Part shown: positions 15,914 to 24,548 of the stretch, in pieces | How positions within the stretch are numbered: position 1 is the stretch's first letter | Layout: the number at the start of each line of letters is the position of its first letter | NCBI GenBank assembly: GCA_031082125.1 | Contig: JAVHLM010000007.1 | Coordinates: 1-64,000, forward strand | Length of the DNA stretch: 64,000 bases | Source of the DNA: Candidatus Eremiobacterota bacterium | Lineage (GTDB): Bacteria > Vulcanimicrobiota > CADAWZ01 > Ess09-12 | Direction: 5' to 3' | Made by a program: the position numbers and the translations under genes | The notes under the pieces: model-generated | Database searches by the model: none | What the model saw: only the letters and a program-made list of their open reading frames with translations | What the model was told of the DNA's origin: nothing

Positions 15914-16635
15914 TGGAAGGGCGCTACAGGGAGAGGCATTACAGGAGGACCGTTTCACCGGGTCCTCTGGTTCCCTTCACGGTGACGTACAGGGAGTCGG
16001 ATCTTTTCGTCCTGAGCAGGCCGGGACTCCCGCGGGAAGCCCTGGAAGCCCTCAAGGAAGCCTGGGGCATCATAGAGAAGTATGGGCTGAGCCATCCCCC
16101 CTTCCTTACGTCACTGGAGCCTCTCGCCACAGATTGGCAGGCCCACCCCCTCGTGACGGAGATGATGGAAGGGGCCAGGGCTGCCGGCGTAGGACCGATG
16201 GCGGCCGTGGCCGGCGCCGTGGCCGAATACGTGGGGAAGGCGCTCCTTTGCCTTTCAACTGAAGTGATCGTAGAAAACGGCGGCGATATCTTCATTTCCT
16301 CCACAAGGGCCAGGGCCGTGAGAATCTTCACCGACAACACCTGTTTCGGGGACAAGGTGGTGATTGAGGTTGACAGTTTTCCCGCGGGACTCTGCACCTC
16401 GTCGGGGGTGATAGGGCCCTCGCTCAGCTTCGGCAGGGCCGATGCCGCCTCGGTGCTCTCCCCTTCAGCAGCCCTGGCGGATGCAGCAGCCACGGCACTG
16501 GGAAACCTGGTGAAGACAGAGGATGACGTGGAGGAGGCCATTGAAAAGGCTAAGACCATCGAAGGCGTGAAAGGAATAGTGGTTATCATCGGCAGGAAGA
16601 TTGGCCTCTGGGGAGACCTGCGCCTGGCGAAGTGA
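15913..16635 (+). CDS. UPF0280/COG2122 family protein (ApbE-like)
   Basis: 240 residues. The glycine- and alanine-rich centre (Ala-Ala-Val-Ala-Gly-Ala-Val-Ala-Glu), Val-Glu-Asn-Gly-Gly-Asp and the Cys-Thr-Ser-Ser-Gly turn mark UPF0280, a family related to the FMN transferase ApbE. In Methanosarcina a COG2122 protein assists sulfide use in homocysteine synthesis. ATG 15913 overlaps the ferredoxin stop by one base. A longer reading from 15850 would run inside the ferredoxin gene. Flavin transfer to a partner is an inference from the fold relation. Confidence 0.85.
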   Translation: MEGRYRERHYRRTVSPGPLVPFTVTYRESDLFVLSRPGLPREALEALKEAWGIIEKYGLSHPPFLTSLEPLATDWQAHPLVTEMMEGARAAGVGPMAAVAGAVAEYVGKALLCLSTEVIVENGGDIFISSTRARAVRIFTDNTCFGDKVVIEVDSFPAGLCTSSGVIGPSLSFGRADAASVLSPSAALADAAATALGNLVKTEDDVEEAIEKAKTIEGVKGIVVIIGRKIGLWGDLRLAK

Positions 16636-16657
16636 AGGGGCTGGCTTTTCAGCCCCT
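16636..16657. terminator. Hairpin between converging genes
   Basis: AGGGGCTG (16636-16643) pairs with CAGCCCCT (16650-16657) around a six-base loop. It covers the end of both converging transcripts but has no T run after the stem on either strand, so termination would be weak. Confidence 0.4.
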
Positions 16658-17965
16658 GGTGTAGATGTGGGAGCCGGGTGATTTCTGGCGGAGCTTCGCC
16701 CTCTTGATGATGAGCTCCGTGAGGGCTTCATGGTTTCTCAGCGAAAGCGATACCCCTCCCGGTGGCATCGGCGAGGTATCATAGGAGAATTTCCCGTTGC
16801 GCGTGCGGACCTCGACTTCAGCCACAAGAGGAGTGCCATGGGGCGATGCCTTTTTCACGGAAAAGACAAGTGATTCAACGTCATCCCAGGCTGCCTGGAG
16901 CTTCCCCCCAGGCGAGAAGAAGGTGATGCCGCTTTCGCGCGTCATAATCCTCACGCCGGAGCGCTTTTTCAGCTCACCGTAGAGGACAGGCGGCAGGGAC
17001 GCCACAAAGGGCAGCATCCCGAAAAGGAGAAGGTCAATGGCCCAGACGGGGTTGATGACCGTGAGGCCCACGTCAATGGCGGCGAGGACAGCCGATGCCA
17101 GGGCATAGGGCTGCCACGCCGGGTCTCCCGCGCCATAGTCAAATACCAGCTCATTCACGACCGCCTCGTTCTTCCTGGCCAGGGCGTCTCTCATCTCCCT
17201 TGCGCTCTGGAACCGCAGGGCCGGATCGGTCATCACCGCCTTGGCGACTATGGCCTCAATGGCCGGCGAAAAGCAACTGTTCAGCTGGGTGAGGGGAGGG
17301 AAGGCAAAGGGGTTACTCCCCGGGTCGCGCCTCGAGAGGAGAAAATGCATGGTGGCTCCCAGGCTGAATATATCGGAGCGGGCGTCAGTCTGGCTTTTCC
17401 CGTACTGCTCGGGAGGCGAGTAGCCGGGCGTGCCCATGATGATGGTATCCTGGGTTTTCCCCGATGAGTAAATCCTCGCGATGCCGAAATCCAGGAGCTT
17501 CACCGTGCCGTTCTCCCTCACGATGATGTTGGAAGGCTTGAGATCGCGATACACAATCCCTTTCTCATGGATGTAAACGAGGCACTCGCAGACCTGGAGC
17601 GCCCAGCTCACTACTTCCTCCTCCGGGAAGGACTCCCTTTCATCGACAAGAGAGAGGAGGTTTTTGCCTTCCACGTACTCCTCCACGAGGAACTCCCGCT
17701 CGCCCTGGACAAAATAATCAAAGACCTTGGGCAGGTTGGGATGGGAGAGCTGCGAGAGTATCTCGGCCTCCTTCTTGAACTGGGCCTGGATGATGTTCTG
17801 CTCTTCCTTGTCCTGGGTCACCACCATGAGCTCCTTGATAGCCCAGCGGCTTCCCAGGCGCTGGTCCTCCGCATGATAGATGGTGCTCATGCCGCCGGAA
17901 TCTATGATGCCGGTGATGCGGTAACGCTCGTTCAATACTGTTCCAGTGGTCAGCGGTTCTTTCAT
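16649..17965 (-). CDS. Membrane Ser/Thr protein kinase
   Basis: 438 residues. The kinase domain (about 1-270) has the glycine loop Ser-Gly-Gly-Met-Ser-Thr, Ala-Ile-Lys-Glu-Leu, the catalytic Tyr-Arg-Asp-Leu-Lys-Pro-Ser-Asn, Asp-Phe-Gly and Ser-Pro-Pro-Glu-Gln-Tyr-Gly. Tyr replaces His of the usual HRD motif, as in many bacterial kinases. Two membrane helices near 290-340 are followed by a beta-rich C-terminal domain of about 90 residues. All catalytic residues are present, so it should be active. It is the last gene of the minus-strand run that includes the acs genes. Confidence 0.85.
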   Translation of the reverse strand: MKEPLTTGTVLNERYRITGIIDSGGMSTIYHAEDQRLGSRWAIKELMVVTQDKEEQNIIQAQFKKEAEILSQLSHPNLPKVFDYFVQGEREFLVEEYVEGKNLLSLVDERESFPEEEVVSWALQVCECLVYIHEKGIVYRDLKPSNIIVRENGTVKLLDFGIARIYSSGKTQDTIIMGTPGYSPPEQYGKSQTDARSDIFSLGATMHFLLSRRDPGSNPFAFPPLTQLNSCFSPAIEAIVAKAVMTDPALRFQSAREMRDALARKNEAVVNELVFDYGAGDPAWQPYALASAVLAAIDVGLTVINPVWAIDLLLFGMLPFVASLPPVLYGELKKRSGVRIMTRESGITFFSPGGKLQAAWDDVESLVFSVKKASPHGTPLVAEVEVRTRNGKFSYDTSPMPPGGVSLSLRNHEALTELIIKRAKLRQKSPGSHIYTRG

Positions 17966-17972
17966 TGCAGCA

Positions 17973-18659
17973 TTACTCTGATTTTTTCATAGGCTCGATC
18001 CACCGCACGATTTTGAACCCCCCCGGCGCAGGCTTCACCTCGGCCCTGCCGTAGGAGCACCCGTCAGTCATGTCATAGGCACCCACCAGCAGGGCGCTCC
18101 CGCTTTTCCCCTGGGAAAAGTTCATGATCCACCGTGTTTTGTATTCCTTGGTGCTGCTCCATTTATAGAGGCCTGATTTCGGTGCCGATTCGATGAGGGC
18201 CCTGGACTGCAGGAAGTCAAAGCCCTTCCCGTTCCAGCGGAAGCTCCGGTAATAGCATGGCCTTACGTCCGAGATGGGCTCGGGCACGAGCATCTCGACC
18301 TTGCCGTCGCCGTCGATGTCCGCAAGCAGCTCGGGGAGGCTCACACCCCAGTCAAGTGAGCGCATGACAAGAGGGGTTGAGTCCTTGACGTCTTTCCCCT
18401 TCGGACCTTCCCAGAGCACCTTGCCTTTCTCGTCCATGACAATGAGCTGCCCGAGCCATCCCTCGTCAATTACTTTCGTCACTTTCACGGCGATCTTTTC
18501 ACGGACGCCGTCACCGTTGAGATCACATTGCATGGTCTTGTAAATCTGCCCCGCTTTGGGCGGCGTGTAGTCGTCCTGCGGGAGAGCTGATCCCCCCGTA
18601 ATGAGCATAACCGCCGCAATTGCCAGCAGGAACAATGTCAAGCTTCTTTTATCCCGCAT
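17973..18659 (-). CDS. Secreted FG-GAP/VCBS-like protein
   Basis: About 228 residues. A basic start and a hydrophobic stretch (Leu-Phe-Leu-Leu-Ala-Ile-Ala) form a signal peptide. Two calcium-binding loops are visible, Asp-Leu-Asn-Gly-Asp-Gly and Asp-Ile-Asp-Gly-Asp-Gly, typical of FG-GAP/VCBS beta-propeller repeats. ATG 18659 follows AAAGGAG; a GTG at 18683 would place this ribosome site inside the gene. The kinase gene starts seven bases downstream. The protein probably acts outside the membrane; no enzyme activity is apparent. Confidence 0.6.
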   Translation of the reverse strand: MRDKRSLTLFLLAIAAVMLITGGSALPQDDYTPPKAGQIYKTMQCDLNGDGVREKIAVKVTKVIDEGWLGQLIVMDEKGKVLWEGPKGKDVKDSTPLVMRSLDWGVSLPELLADIDGDGKVEMLVPEPISDVRPCYYRSFRWNGKGFDFLQSRALIESAPKSGLYKWSSTKEYKTRWIMNFSQGKSGSALLVGAYDMTDGCSYGRAEVKPAPGGFKIVRWIEPMKKSE

Positions 18660-18745
18660 GATTCTGCTTCTCCTTTCATTCACTTACTTACCTCATGGTA
18701 CTGCAATCGCACCTGTAAAGTGCCAGCAACGGGAGGTCCCAGTTC

Positions 18746-19282
18746 TCATGGCGAAAAGCGCTCGCCGCATTCGCCGCAGAAGTCGTCATCACCTTTTCTT
18801 GGTGTCCCGCATGAGGGGCAGAAAAGGGAGGGGCCCTCGTCAGAGATAGAGACAAGGCCTTCACCGGGTATGCTTATCGATGTTTCCCGCGGGCCCCACG
18901 TGTCTTCTTCAATGGTGATTGCCTGCCCCCGGGGGATACCGTATACCCGCCCGAGGAGCTCCACCACTTCTGAGGCAACCTCTCTCAGGGATGCCTCGCC
19001 GGCGATGTGCCACTGGCGGAAAGGGGAGCTGCCGGGCTCGCTCTCCTGCTCCCAGCCCTTTGAGAGAAGCTCCTCCATGCGGGACTCAGGGATCCTGTGC
19101 TCCTCTTTCAGGTGGGCATTTCCCACCGCCTCGCCGCAAAGAATATCTCCGGGAGCCGTGGAGAACTGCACGTAGTAATTCCTGGGCACATCGGCATTGA
19201 TGATGACAAAGCTGCTTTCCTTGTCCCTGCTGGCCCAGAGGCGGGCAAGGGAGCCGAAGACTATCTCTTGCTGAGAACTCAT
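18746..19282 (-). CDS. Small protein with C-terminal zinc ribbon
   Basis: 178 residues. The N-terminal 130 residues alternate strands and helices in a way reminiscent of the CesT/YbjN/TY-Chap chaperone-like folds, but the match is weak. The last 30 residues are a clear zinc ribbon: Cys-Pro-Ser-Cys-Gly, then Cys-Gly-Glu-Cys-Gly-Glu. AAAAGGAG precedes the ATG. It lies between the membrane protein and the secreted FG-GAP protein on the same strand. Confidence 0.5.
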   Translation of the reverse strand: MSSQQEIVFGSLARLWASRDKESSFVIINADVPRNYYVQFSTAPGDILCGEAVGNAHLKEEHRIPESRMEELLSKGWEQESEPGSSPFRQWHIAGEASLREVASEVVELLGRVYGIPRGQAITIEEDTWGPRETSISIPGEGLVSISDEGPSLFCPSCGTPRKGDDDFCGECGERFSP

Positions 19283-19317
19283 AATAGTATCTTCTCCTTT
19301 TCCGGGGAATTTCCCCT

Positions 19318-19698
19318 TTATTTTGCCGACACATGGACAAGGCGCAGGGTGGCTGCCAGCGCCAATACTTCAACGAGGGCATAGAAGCCGTAGCAGGCAG
19401 GCGCTATCCCGCTCGCGAAGAGCTTTATAATAAGACAGAGCGATGCAAACTGTGCCAGGGCAAGCATCAGAGCGGTAAGCATGACGATACGGGCAGTGAA
19501 GCTCCCGGGTTTTTTCACGAAAAGGGCTATTATAAAGCATGGGGCGGTGAGCATTACCCTGATCGGCACGGAATGTGCCATGAGGGAGTTCCCCGAGGAC
19601 CAGATGAAAAACACCTCAAGAAGGGAAAAAAACAGCACGGACCAGGCACTGAGTGCTATCGCCCTTTCTTTTTCCCGAGAGGTTTCTGGACCCTCCAT
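19318..19698 (-). CDS. Four-helix integral membrane protein
   Basis: About 126 residues from ATG 19698, which follows AAAAGGAG by four bases. Four hydrophobic helices are visible, from Leu-Ser-Ala-Trp-Ser-Val-Leu-Phe to Val-Leu-Ala-Leu-Ala-Ala-Thr-Leu. A longer reading from 19758 would overlap acsD. It starts ten bases after acsD and may be co-transcribed. No family recognised. Confidence 0.5.
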   Translation of the reverse strand: MEGPETSREKERAIALSAWSVLFFSLLEVFFIWSSGNSLMAHSVPIRVMLTAPCFIIALFVKKPGSFTARIVMLTALMLALAQFASLCLIIKLFASGIAPACYGFYALVEVLALAATLRLVHVSAK

Positions 19699-19708
19699 GG
19701 TGCTCCTT

Positions 19709-20671
19709 TTATCGCGTGGAAGTCCCGCCTCTGAGGTCCAGAATGGCCTTGCGGACAAGGGAGACCGCCGCAGGATGGTGCATCACAAGGAGATCGGAGC
19801 CGGCCTGAAGGAATGCCAGGGCAGTCATTGCCTCCCAGAGGGCACCGCGGCGGTTTCTCTCTCCCCACTGGGGATTGTCGGCTTTGGCCTCTTTTGCATG
19901 CCAGGCCTCGTAGCCCACAAAGTTCACAAAGGGGCACCCCAGGACTCTGTCTCCCCCGAGGGCCGCTATTCTGGCCCGCTCCATGATTGAATAGGTGTAT
20001 TCAAGGCCGTATCCGAGGCCGCCTGTCGTGGGATCCATCACGACCCTGTCGAGGGGGAGCCCCTCGTCACCGAGCAGTATATTTGTCTGCTTCGCGATAT
20101 TGATGTCTATCGGGGACTCCGCTATGAGGCAGTGCCCGTTGGCAAGGGCGGTGCGCACGGCCTCCCTGTAATTCTCCTGCACTGCGGCGCCCAGAAGCAC
20201 GCGCTCCCCCTTTGCCTCCTCGCTCACGGCAGGAATGATGAGGTTGTCCTTTTCCGCCACGCCGGGGCCCCTTATCACCAGGGGGACTTTTACCGCCCCG
20301 AGAACTCTGCGGACTGTCTCACGTGCCTCGCCGGGGCCGCTGTCTTCCTCGTCGGGCTTCGTGGAGATGAGGTTCAGGCATATCATCTCCGCTCCGAAGG
20401 AGGCCACGCATTTTTCCGCCCACCGCGCCGCGTCGTCCCAGACATCGGAAAAAACCTCCGCCAGGGCCCCGGGGGCATCATGGGGCGGCCTGTCAAAAAT
20501 CTCCATGGCGATGACAGGCATATGGGGCATTTCGCCCTCAAAGAGATAGAAAGGAAGGGTAGTCTCTCCTCCGATCCTCACGGCGGCCACGCGCGTACCT
20601 CCTTCGGCAGCCGTGGCGCCGATGGTTACTTCCAGAACTTTCCCGGTCCATTGCTCCTTGTAAGTCTCCAC
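19709..20671 (-). CDS. acsD: Corrinoid iron-sulfur protein small subunit (CdhD/AcsD family)
   Basis: 320 residues, a TIM-barrel subunit of the corrinoid iron-sulfur protein. With AcsC it carries the methyl group from methyl-tetrahydrofolate to acetyl-CoA synthase in the Wood-Ljungdahl pathway. Family features include Thr-Leu-Pro-Phe-Tyr near residue 38, Asp-Pro-Thr-Thr-Gly-Gly-Leu-Gly-Tyr-Gly-Leu-Glu-Tyr and Leu-Gly-Cys-Pro-Phe. It starts at GTG 20671 behind AAAAGGAG, which sits at the base of a 12-bp hairpin (20688-20714). It lies in the minus-strand acs run, separated from the activator gene by a TerB-like gene. Confidence 0.88.
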   Translation of the reverse strand: METYKEQWTGKVLEVTIGATAAEGGTRVAAVRIGGETTLPFYLFEGEMPHMPVIAMEIFDRPPHDAPGALAEVFSDVWDDAARWAEKCVASFGAEMICLNLISTKPDEEDSGPGEARETVRRVLGAVKVPLVIRGPGVAEKDNLIIPAVSEEAKGERVLLGAAVQENYREAVRTALANGHCLIAESPIDINIAKQTNILLGDEGLPLDRVVMDPTTGGLGYGLEYTYSIMERARIAALGGDRVLGCPFVNFVGYEAWHAKEAKADNPQWGERNRRGALWEAMTALAFLQAGSDLLVMHHPAAVSLVRKAILDLRGGTSTR

Positions 20672-20687
20672 TCGAGTTCGCTCCTTT

Positions 20688-20714
20688 TCCGGAAGGCGGT
20701 AACCGCCTTCCGGA
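20688..20714 (-). promoter_or_regulatory. Perfect 12-bp hairpin just upstream of the acsD ribosome site
   Basis: TCCGGAAGGCGG (20688-20699) and CCGCCTTCCGGA (20703-20714) form a perfect 12-bp stem with a three-base loop. In the minus-strand RNA it ends directly at the AAAAGGAG of acsD. There is no U run, so it is more likely an mRNA-stability or translation-control element than a terminator. Confidence 0.6.
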
Positions 20715-20728
20715 GGATAGAGGGACTG

Positions 20729-21214
20729 TCAGGGAAGGCCCAGGGCGCTCCTGAGCTTCTCCAGGTATGCGGCCTCCCTGTCGCTTATCTTGTTTCCCGT
20801 GCCCATGAAGCCCTCGCCCGAGGCGTTCACTATTTCAAAGGCGATATTGTAAAGCATTTTCTTGAAGGCCACCATTTCGGGCTTTGAAGCTTTTTTCTGG
20901 AGGATTTCGAAGACCTTCACGATATCCTCCATGAGAGTCTGCGTGAGGGAATAATTCTGCTTTTTCGCCTCTTCGGCCCGCGCCCTCAGATCCGCATGCT
21001 CGCGGTGATGGTTCAGATCGTCAAAGATAAAGGAGATGAGCTCGTTGTCCTTGTAAGTTTCCATGGCATCGGCGAAGATTGTGGGAAAGGCTGAAAGCTC
21101 CCTTGAGTCCGCTATGAAGCCCCTGTCGGCGGCAGAGGCCATGAAAGCCACTTTCATCGGGGCGTGGGAGATAAGCTCCCATTCTTCTTTCGTGAAAGTA
21201 TCTCTTCTATCCAT
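20729..21214 (-). CDS. Helical protein with TerB-like C-terminus, inside the acs cluster
   Basis: 161 residues, almost all helical, with no cysteine cluster, signal or membrane segment. The last 50 residues (Tyr-Asn-Ile-Ala-Phe-Glu-Ile-Val, then Ile-Ser-Asp-Arg-Glu) resemble the TerB/tellurite-resistance-like helical fold, where an acidic DxE patch binds metal. ATG 21214 follows AAGGAGAG. It lies between the corrinoid activator and acsD, where I know of no standard pathway gene. A link to metal handling is only a guess. Confidence 0.55.
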   Translation of the reverse strand: MDRRDTFTKEEWELISHAPMKVAFMASAADRGFIADSRELSAFPTIFADAMETYKDNELISFIFDDLNHHREHADLRARAEEAKKQNYSLTQTLMEDIVKVFEILQKKASKPEMVAFKKMLYNIAFEIVNASGEGFMGTGNKISDREAAYLEKLRSALGLP

Positions 21215-21284
21215 TTCATCTCTCCTTATGAGTGGGGTGCGGGCAATCGGGCCCGGTGCCCTTATGGGTAATTCGTTCCAGCCT

Positions 21285-23180
21285 TTAAAGTTCCTTTGTG
21301 GCGATCCTCTTCAGACTCTCCAAGACTCCAGGGAAAAGGCTTTCATCGGTGTGGGGGAGAAAAAGTGATGCCGTGTAGCCGTTCATGAAATCGGGATCCA
21401 GGGAAAGCTCTATTGTGGTCATTCGACGAGCCACCTCTTCCGCCTCGCGCCTTGCAGTGCCGCTGACAAGCATGGCGATGGCCCCGCCCAGGGAGCTGTT
21501 TCCCAGGAAAACAAACCGCTCACGGGGGATATCGGGAAGAAGCCCTATGGTAACGGCATTTTCTATGTTCAGGAAGCTCCCGAAGCCCCCGCCGATGTAA
21601 AAAAGCTCCACATCGGCAAAGGAGAGGCCCATTTTCCCCAGAAGAACGCTGGCGCCTGAATAGAGGGCTCCCTTGGATCTTATGAGGTTCTCAAGGTCAG
21701 CCTCGCTTATTGAAAGGGAGCGGGCGGCGCCCTGGCGGCGGGAAATGAGGGGATATGCCTTCCCGCCGTCACCGGTGCACGACGCGACCAGGCTGTCGTC
21801 TTTCCTGAATCTCCCGGCGCGATCAATGATTCCATGGCGGAAGAGCCCGGCAGCGATATCTATAAGGCCCGAGCCGCAGATTCCCATGGGCTGCCCGCCT
21901 CCGTAAACTGAAAAACTGAACCGCTGTGAAGATCTCCGGAATTCCGCCTTCTCAATGGCGCCTGTGGCAGCTCTCATCCCGCAGGATATCCCTCCCCCTT
22001 CAAAGGCAGGCCCTGCCGAGCAGGAGGCCGAAAGGAGCCACTCGCTGTTCCCCAGGGCCACCTCGCCGTTGGTCCCAAGGTCCATGAGAAGGCAGACGGC
22101 GCTGTCCCTGTGCATTGCCGAGGCAATGATACCGGCGGTGATATCGCCGCCCACATAGCTGCTCACGCCGGGGACGGCTGCCAGGATCGCGTGGCGGTGT
22201 ACGGAGATTCCCAGCTCGCCGGCTTTCAGGGTGGGAAAGGAAGTGGCGGCGGGGACATAAGGCTCCCTGCGCAGGTAGGCCGGATCGGCGCCGTAAAGAA
22301 GGTGAAGCATAGTGGTATTCCCGGAGACCATCACGCTGTATATGGATTCCTCCTCCGCTCCGCAGGCGGCGCAGAGGGATGCTATGAGCCTGTTGACGCC
22401 CTCCCTGATGACTGCCTGCAGTTCCTCAAGGCCCCCGGGTCTCGAGGCGTGGATGATTCTGGATATGACATCGGCACCGTAAGTAAGCTGGGGATTGAGT
22501 ATGGTGGCGATGCGGCTTATCTGGCCTGTCTCCATATCGACAAGGGCTGATGACACTGTGGTTGTCCCGAGGTCCACCGCGAGCCCCCAGTGCCCGGCAG
22601 GCCCTTCAGGAGGGAGAAGGGCAATAAGCTCCCGCGAGGTCTGCGGGCCTGTGAGCACTGCCCTGGTCTTCCAATGCCATTTCCTGAGGCTTTCAGGCAG
22701 GTCCCTGAGGAATCCGGGAGCAGGGGAGAATGAGGAAGCCCCGTGGCACTTTCTCAAGGCTGCGCCGAGTCTCTCGAGGTCTGCTGAATTGTCTCTCTCC
22801 GAGGGGGGCTGAAGTGCAAGGGCACTTATGGAGGAGAGGGGCTCATCGACCCTGTGGGCAAGAATTCCGGGAGGCGCTGCCGGGATATCAACGGAAAGGC
22901 TGCCGGGTGGCAGCTCCACTGTAAGATCTGAAAGGACTTCCGCGCGGCATGCGCGGACATAAGGCCGTGCCATGCTGTCGCAGCCGTCGCAGTAAGGCTC
23001 GTTAAGCTTAATCTGGCCCTCGCAGACAGTGACAATGCATTTCCCGCAGGTTCCCTGGCCGCCGCAGAGGCTCTCCACAGGGATGGATGCAAGGCGGGCC
23101 GCGGCGAGAAGGCTCTCGCCCCGGGGGACATTCACGGTCTTGCCTGAAGGGAGAAATACCACCTTGCATTCTTTGCTCAT
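21285..23180 (-). CDS. Reductive activator of corrinoid protein (RACo-type, DUF4445/ASKHA)
   Basis: 631 residues. An N-terminal [2Fe-2S] plant-type ferredoxin domain has Cys39, Cys45, Cys48 and Cys78. A linker of about 110 residues leads to an ASKHA ATPase domain with Ala-Val-Asp-Leu-Gly-Thr-Thr-Thr, Met-Asp-Leu-Gly-Thr-Asn-Gly-Glu and Gly-Gly-Gly-Phe-Gly. Proteins of this type use ATP to reduce inactive Co(II) corrinoid to Co(I), rescuing the iron-sulfur protein. Its ATG is one base after the acsC stop, so the two are translated together. Confidence 0.88.
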   Translation of the reverse strand: MSKECKVVFLPSGKTVNVPRGESLLAAARLASIPVESLCGGQGTCGKCIVTVCEGQIKLNEPYCDGCDSMARPYVRACRAEVLSDLTVELPPGSLSVDIPAAPPGILAHRVDEPLSSISALALQPPSERDNSADLERLGAALRKCHGASSFSPAPGFLRDLPESLRKWHWKTRAVLTGPQTSRELIALLPPEGPAGHWGLAVDLGTTTVSSALVDMETGQISRIATILNPQLTYGADVISRIIHASRPGGLEELQAVIREGVNRLIASLCAACGAEEESIYSVMVSGNTTMLHLLYGADPAYLRREPYVPAATSFPTLKAGELGISVHRHAILAAVPGVSSYVGGDITAGIIASAMHRDSAVCLLMDLGTNGEVALGNSEWLLSASCSAGPAFEGGGISCGMRAATGAIEKAEFRRSSQRFSFSVYGGGQPMGICGSGLIDIAAGLFRHGIIDRAGRFRKDDSLVASCTGDGGKAYPLISRRQGAARSLSISEADLENLIRSKGALYSGASVLLGKMGLSFADVELFYIGGGFGSFLNIENAVTIGLLPDIPRERFVFLGNSSLGGAIAMLVSGTARREAEEVARRMTTIELSLDPDFMNGYTASLFLPHTDESLFPGVLESLKRIATKEL

Positions 23181-23181
23181 G

Positions 23182-24528
23182 TTACTGCCACGAAGGCCCC
23201 CGCTGTTTCAGGTATGAAGGGATTCCCGAGGCTTCCCGCGGCCCCCCCAGGGCGTTCCACCCCGAGGCTTCATTGACTGCGCCCGAGAGTATCGCCACAT
23301 GTCCCGGGAGAACGATGGTACGGTGCTTCACTTTTTCCCCTATGCCGTATTTCTCTATGGCTCCGCCAATAATGGGCCCGTTGAACTTGTCGGCGGCCCA
23401 GGCGGTGAGCACTGAAGTCCCGTCGGTATCAACGACCAGGAGGTATGAAGGTATCTTGCTTGCCTCTATCTCTCCTGAGACGACGAAATAAGTGAGAGAG
23501 AAGTTGGTGGTGACAAGCACGGGCGAACGATCTGACACGCTCCCGATCTGATAGATGCCTGGAGCTACCTGGATTGGCTTCTGGGGATCGGTGTAGATGT
23601 TCTGCCGCAGGGTGAGGAGGGGGAGAAGGGGAGCGGGATCCCATGAAGGCAGAATTATGACCGAAGCATACCTTGTAAGGCTTGCCGCCGACTGCAGGTA
23701 ACCGTAGTCGCCGTCCCCGTCCCTGAATGAGGCAATGGTGGGATAGCCCAGGGACCTGAGGCTCTTTTTCAAAGCGAGCCTTCTCACGTGGACCTGGCCT
23801 GCCAGTTCTTCCGAGAGGGACAGGGAGGGAAGGGAGAGCACCAGGTCCCTGATGCCCCTGCCCTTGAGGCTCTCGGTGACGGCCGCCATTTCATCAAGCG
23901 CTGCGGCCCGCGCCACAAGAGGGCAGTGATGCTTCTCCGCAAGAGCTGCCGCCGCGGGAATCAGCTCAGGCACGAGGCAGTCGATGAGGGGGCGGCTTCC
24001 CCCTATGCGGTCAAGAGCTGATTCCATCGCGCCCATGTCGCTGCACATGAGGATGAGGGGGAGAGGAAGAGCCTCTCGTATTGCCAGGGCTGTCTCAGTG
24101 AAAGCCTCGATGCCTGCTGATCCATGGCGGAGCGCCACGAGGTTGACCTTCATCAGCGATCCGGCCCTTTCAAACTGGAGCATCCCGATGTGATCAAGGG
24201 CATGCCTGAGGTCGCTGATTTCCATGGTGTCTTCCAGCATGACCGCAAAGGCTGTGGGGTTGTAGAAGGTCTCCTCGTGGCGGAAGAGGACTGTCTCATT
24301 GCCCACGGTGACGGAATGTTCCCCCGTGCCAATCACCACGGGGCGGATAGGAGGCGATGACGCCTCTTCCAGGGTGTTCTCCGCGTCAGGTGAGAGGTGG
24401 GGGCAGAGCGAGGGATCGGCCTTGCCTGAAGCGACAGCCATGCCAAAGGCCAGGCACTTGGGAAACCCGCAGTCGCCGCAATTGGTTCTAGGCAGGAGCT
24501 TGAATACCTGCATGCCCGTCAGTGCCAT
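23182..24528 (-). CDS. acsC: Corrinoid iron-sulfur protein large subunit (AcsC/CdhE)
   Basis: 448 residues. The N-terminal [4Fe-4S] motif has Cys17, Cys20, Cys25 and Cys42, the same spacing as in Moorella AcsC. A TIM-barrel and a C-terminal B12-binding domain follow (His-Val-Ala-Ile-Leu-Ser-Gly near the end). With AcsD it accepts the methyl group from AcsE and passes it to acetyl-CoA synthase. GGAGG precedes the ATG. It lies 20 bases after acsE. Confidence 0.9.
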   Translation of the reverse strand: MALTGMQVFKLLPRTNCGDCGFPKCLAFGMAVASGKADPSLCPHLSPDAENTLEEASSPPIRPVVIGTGEHSVTVGNETVLFRHEETFYNPTAFAVMLEDTMEISDLRHALDHIGMLQFERAGSLMKVNLVALRHGSAGIEAFTETALAIREALPLPLILMCSDMGAMESALDRIGGSRPLIDCLVPELIPAAAALAEKHHCPLVARAAALDEMAAVTESLKGRGIRDLVLSLPSLSLSEELAGQVHVRRLALKKSLRSLGYPTIASFRDGDGDYGYLQSAASLTRYASVIILPSWDPAPLLPLLTLRQNIYTDPQKPIQVAPGIYQIGSVSDRSPVLVTTNFSLTYFVVSGEIEASKIPSYLLVVDTDGTSVLTAWAADKFNGPIIGGAIEKYGIGEKVKHRTIVLPGHVAILSGAVNEASGWNALGGPREASGIPSYLKQRGPSWQ

Positions 24529-24548
24529 TCCTCGGTTCCTCCTGGTCT

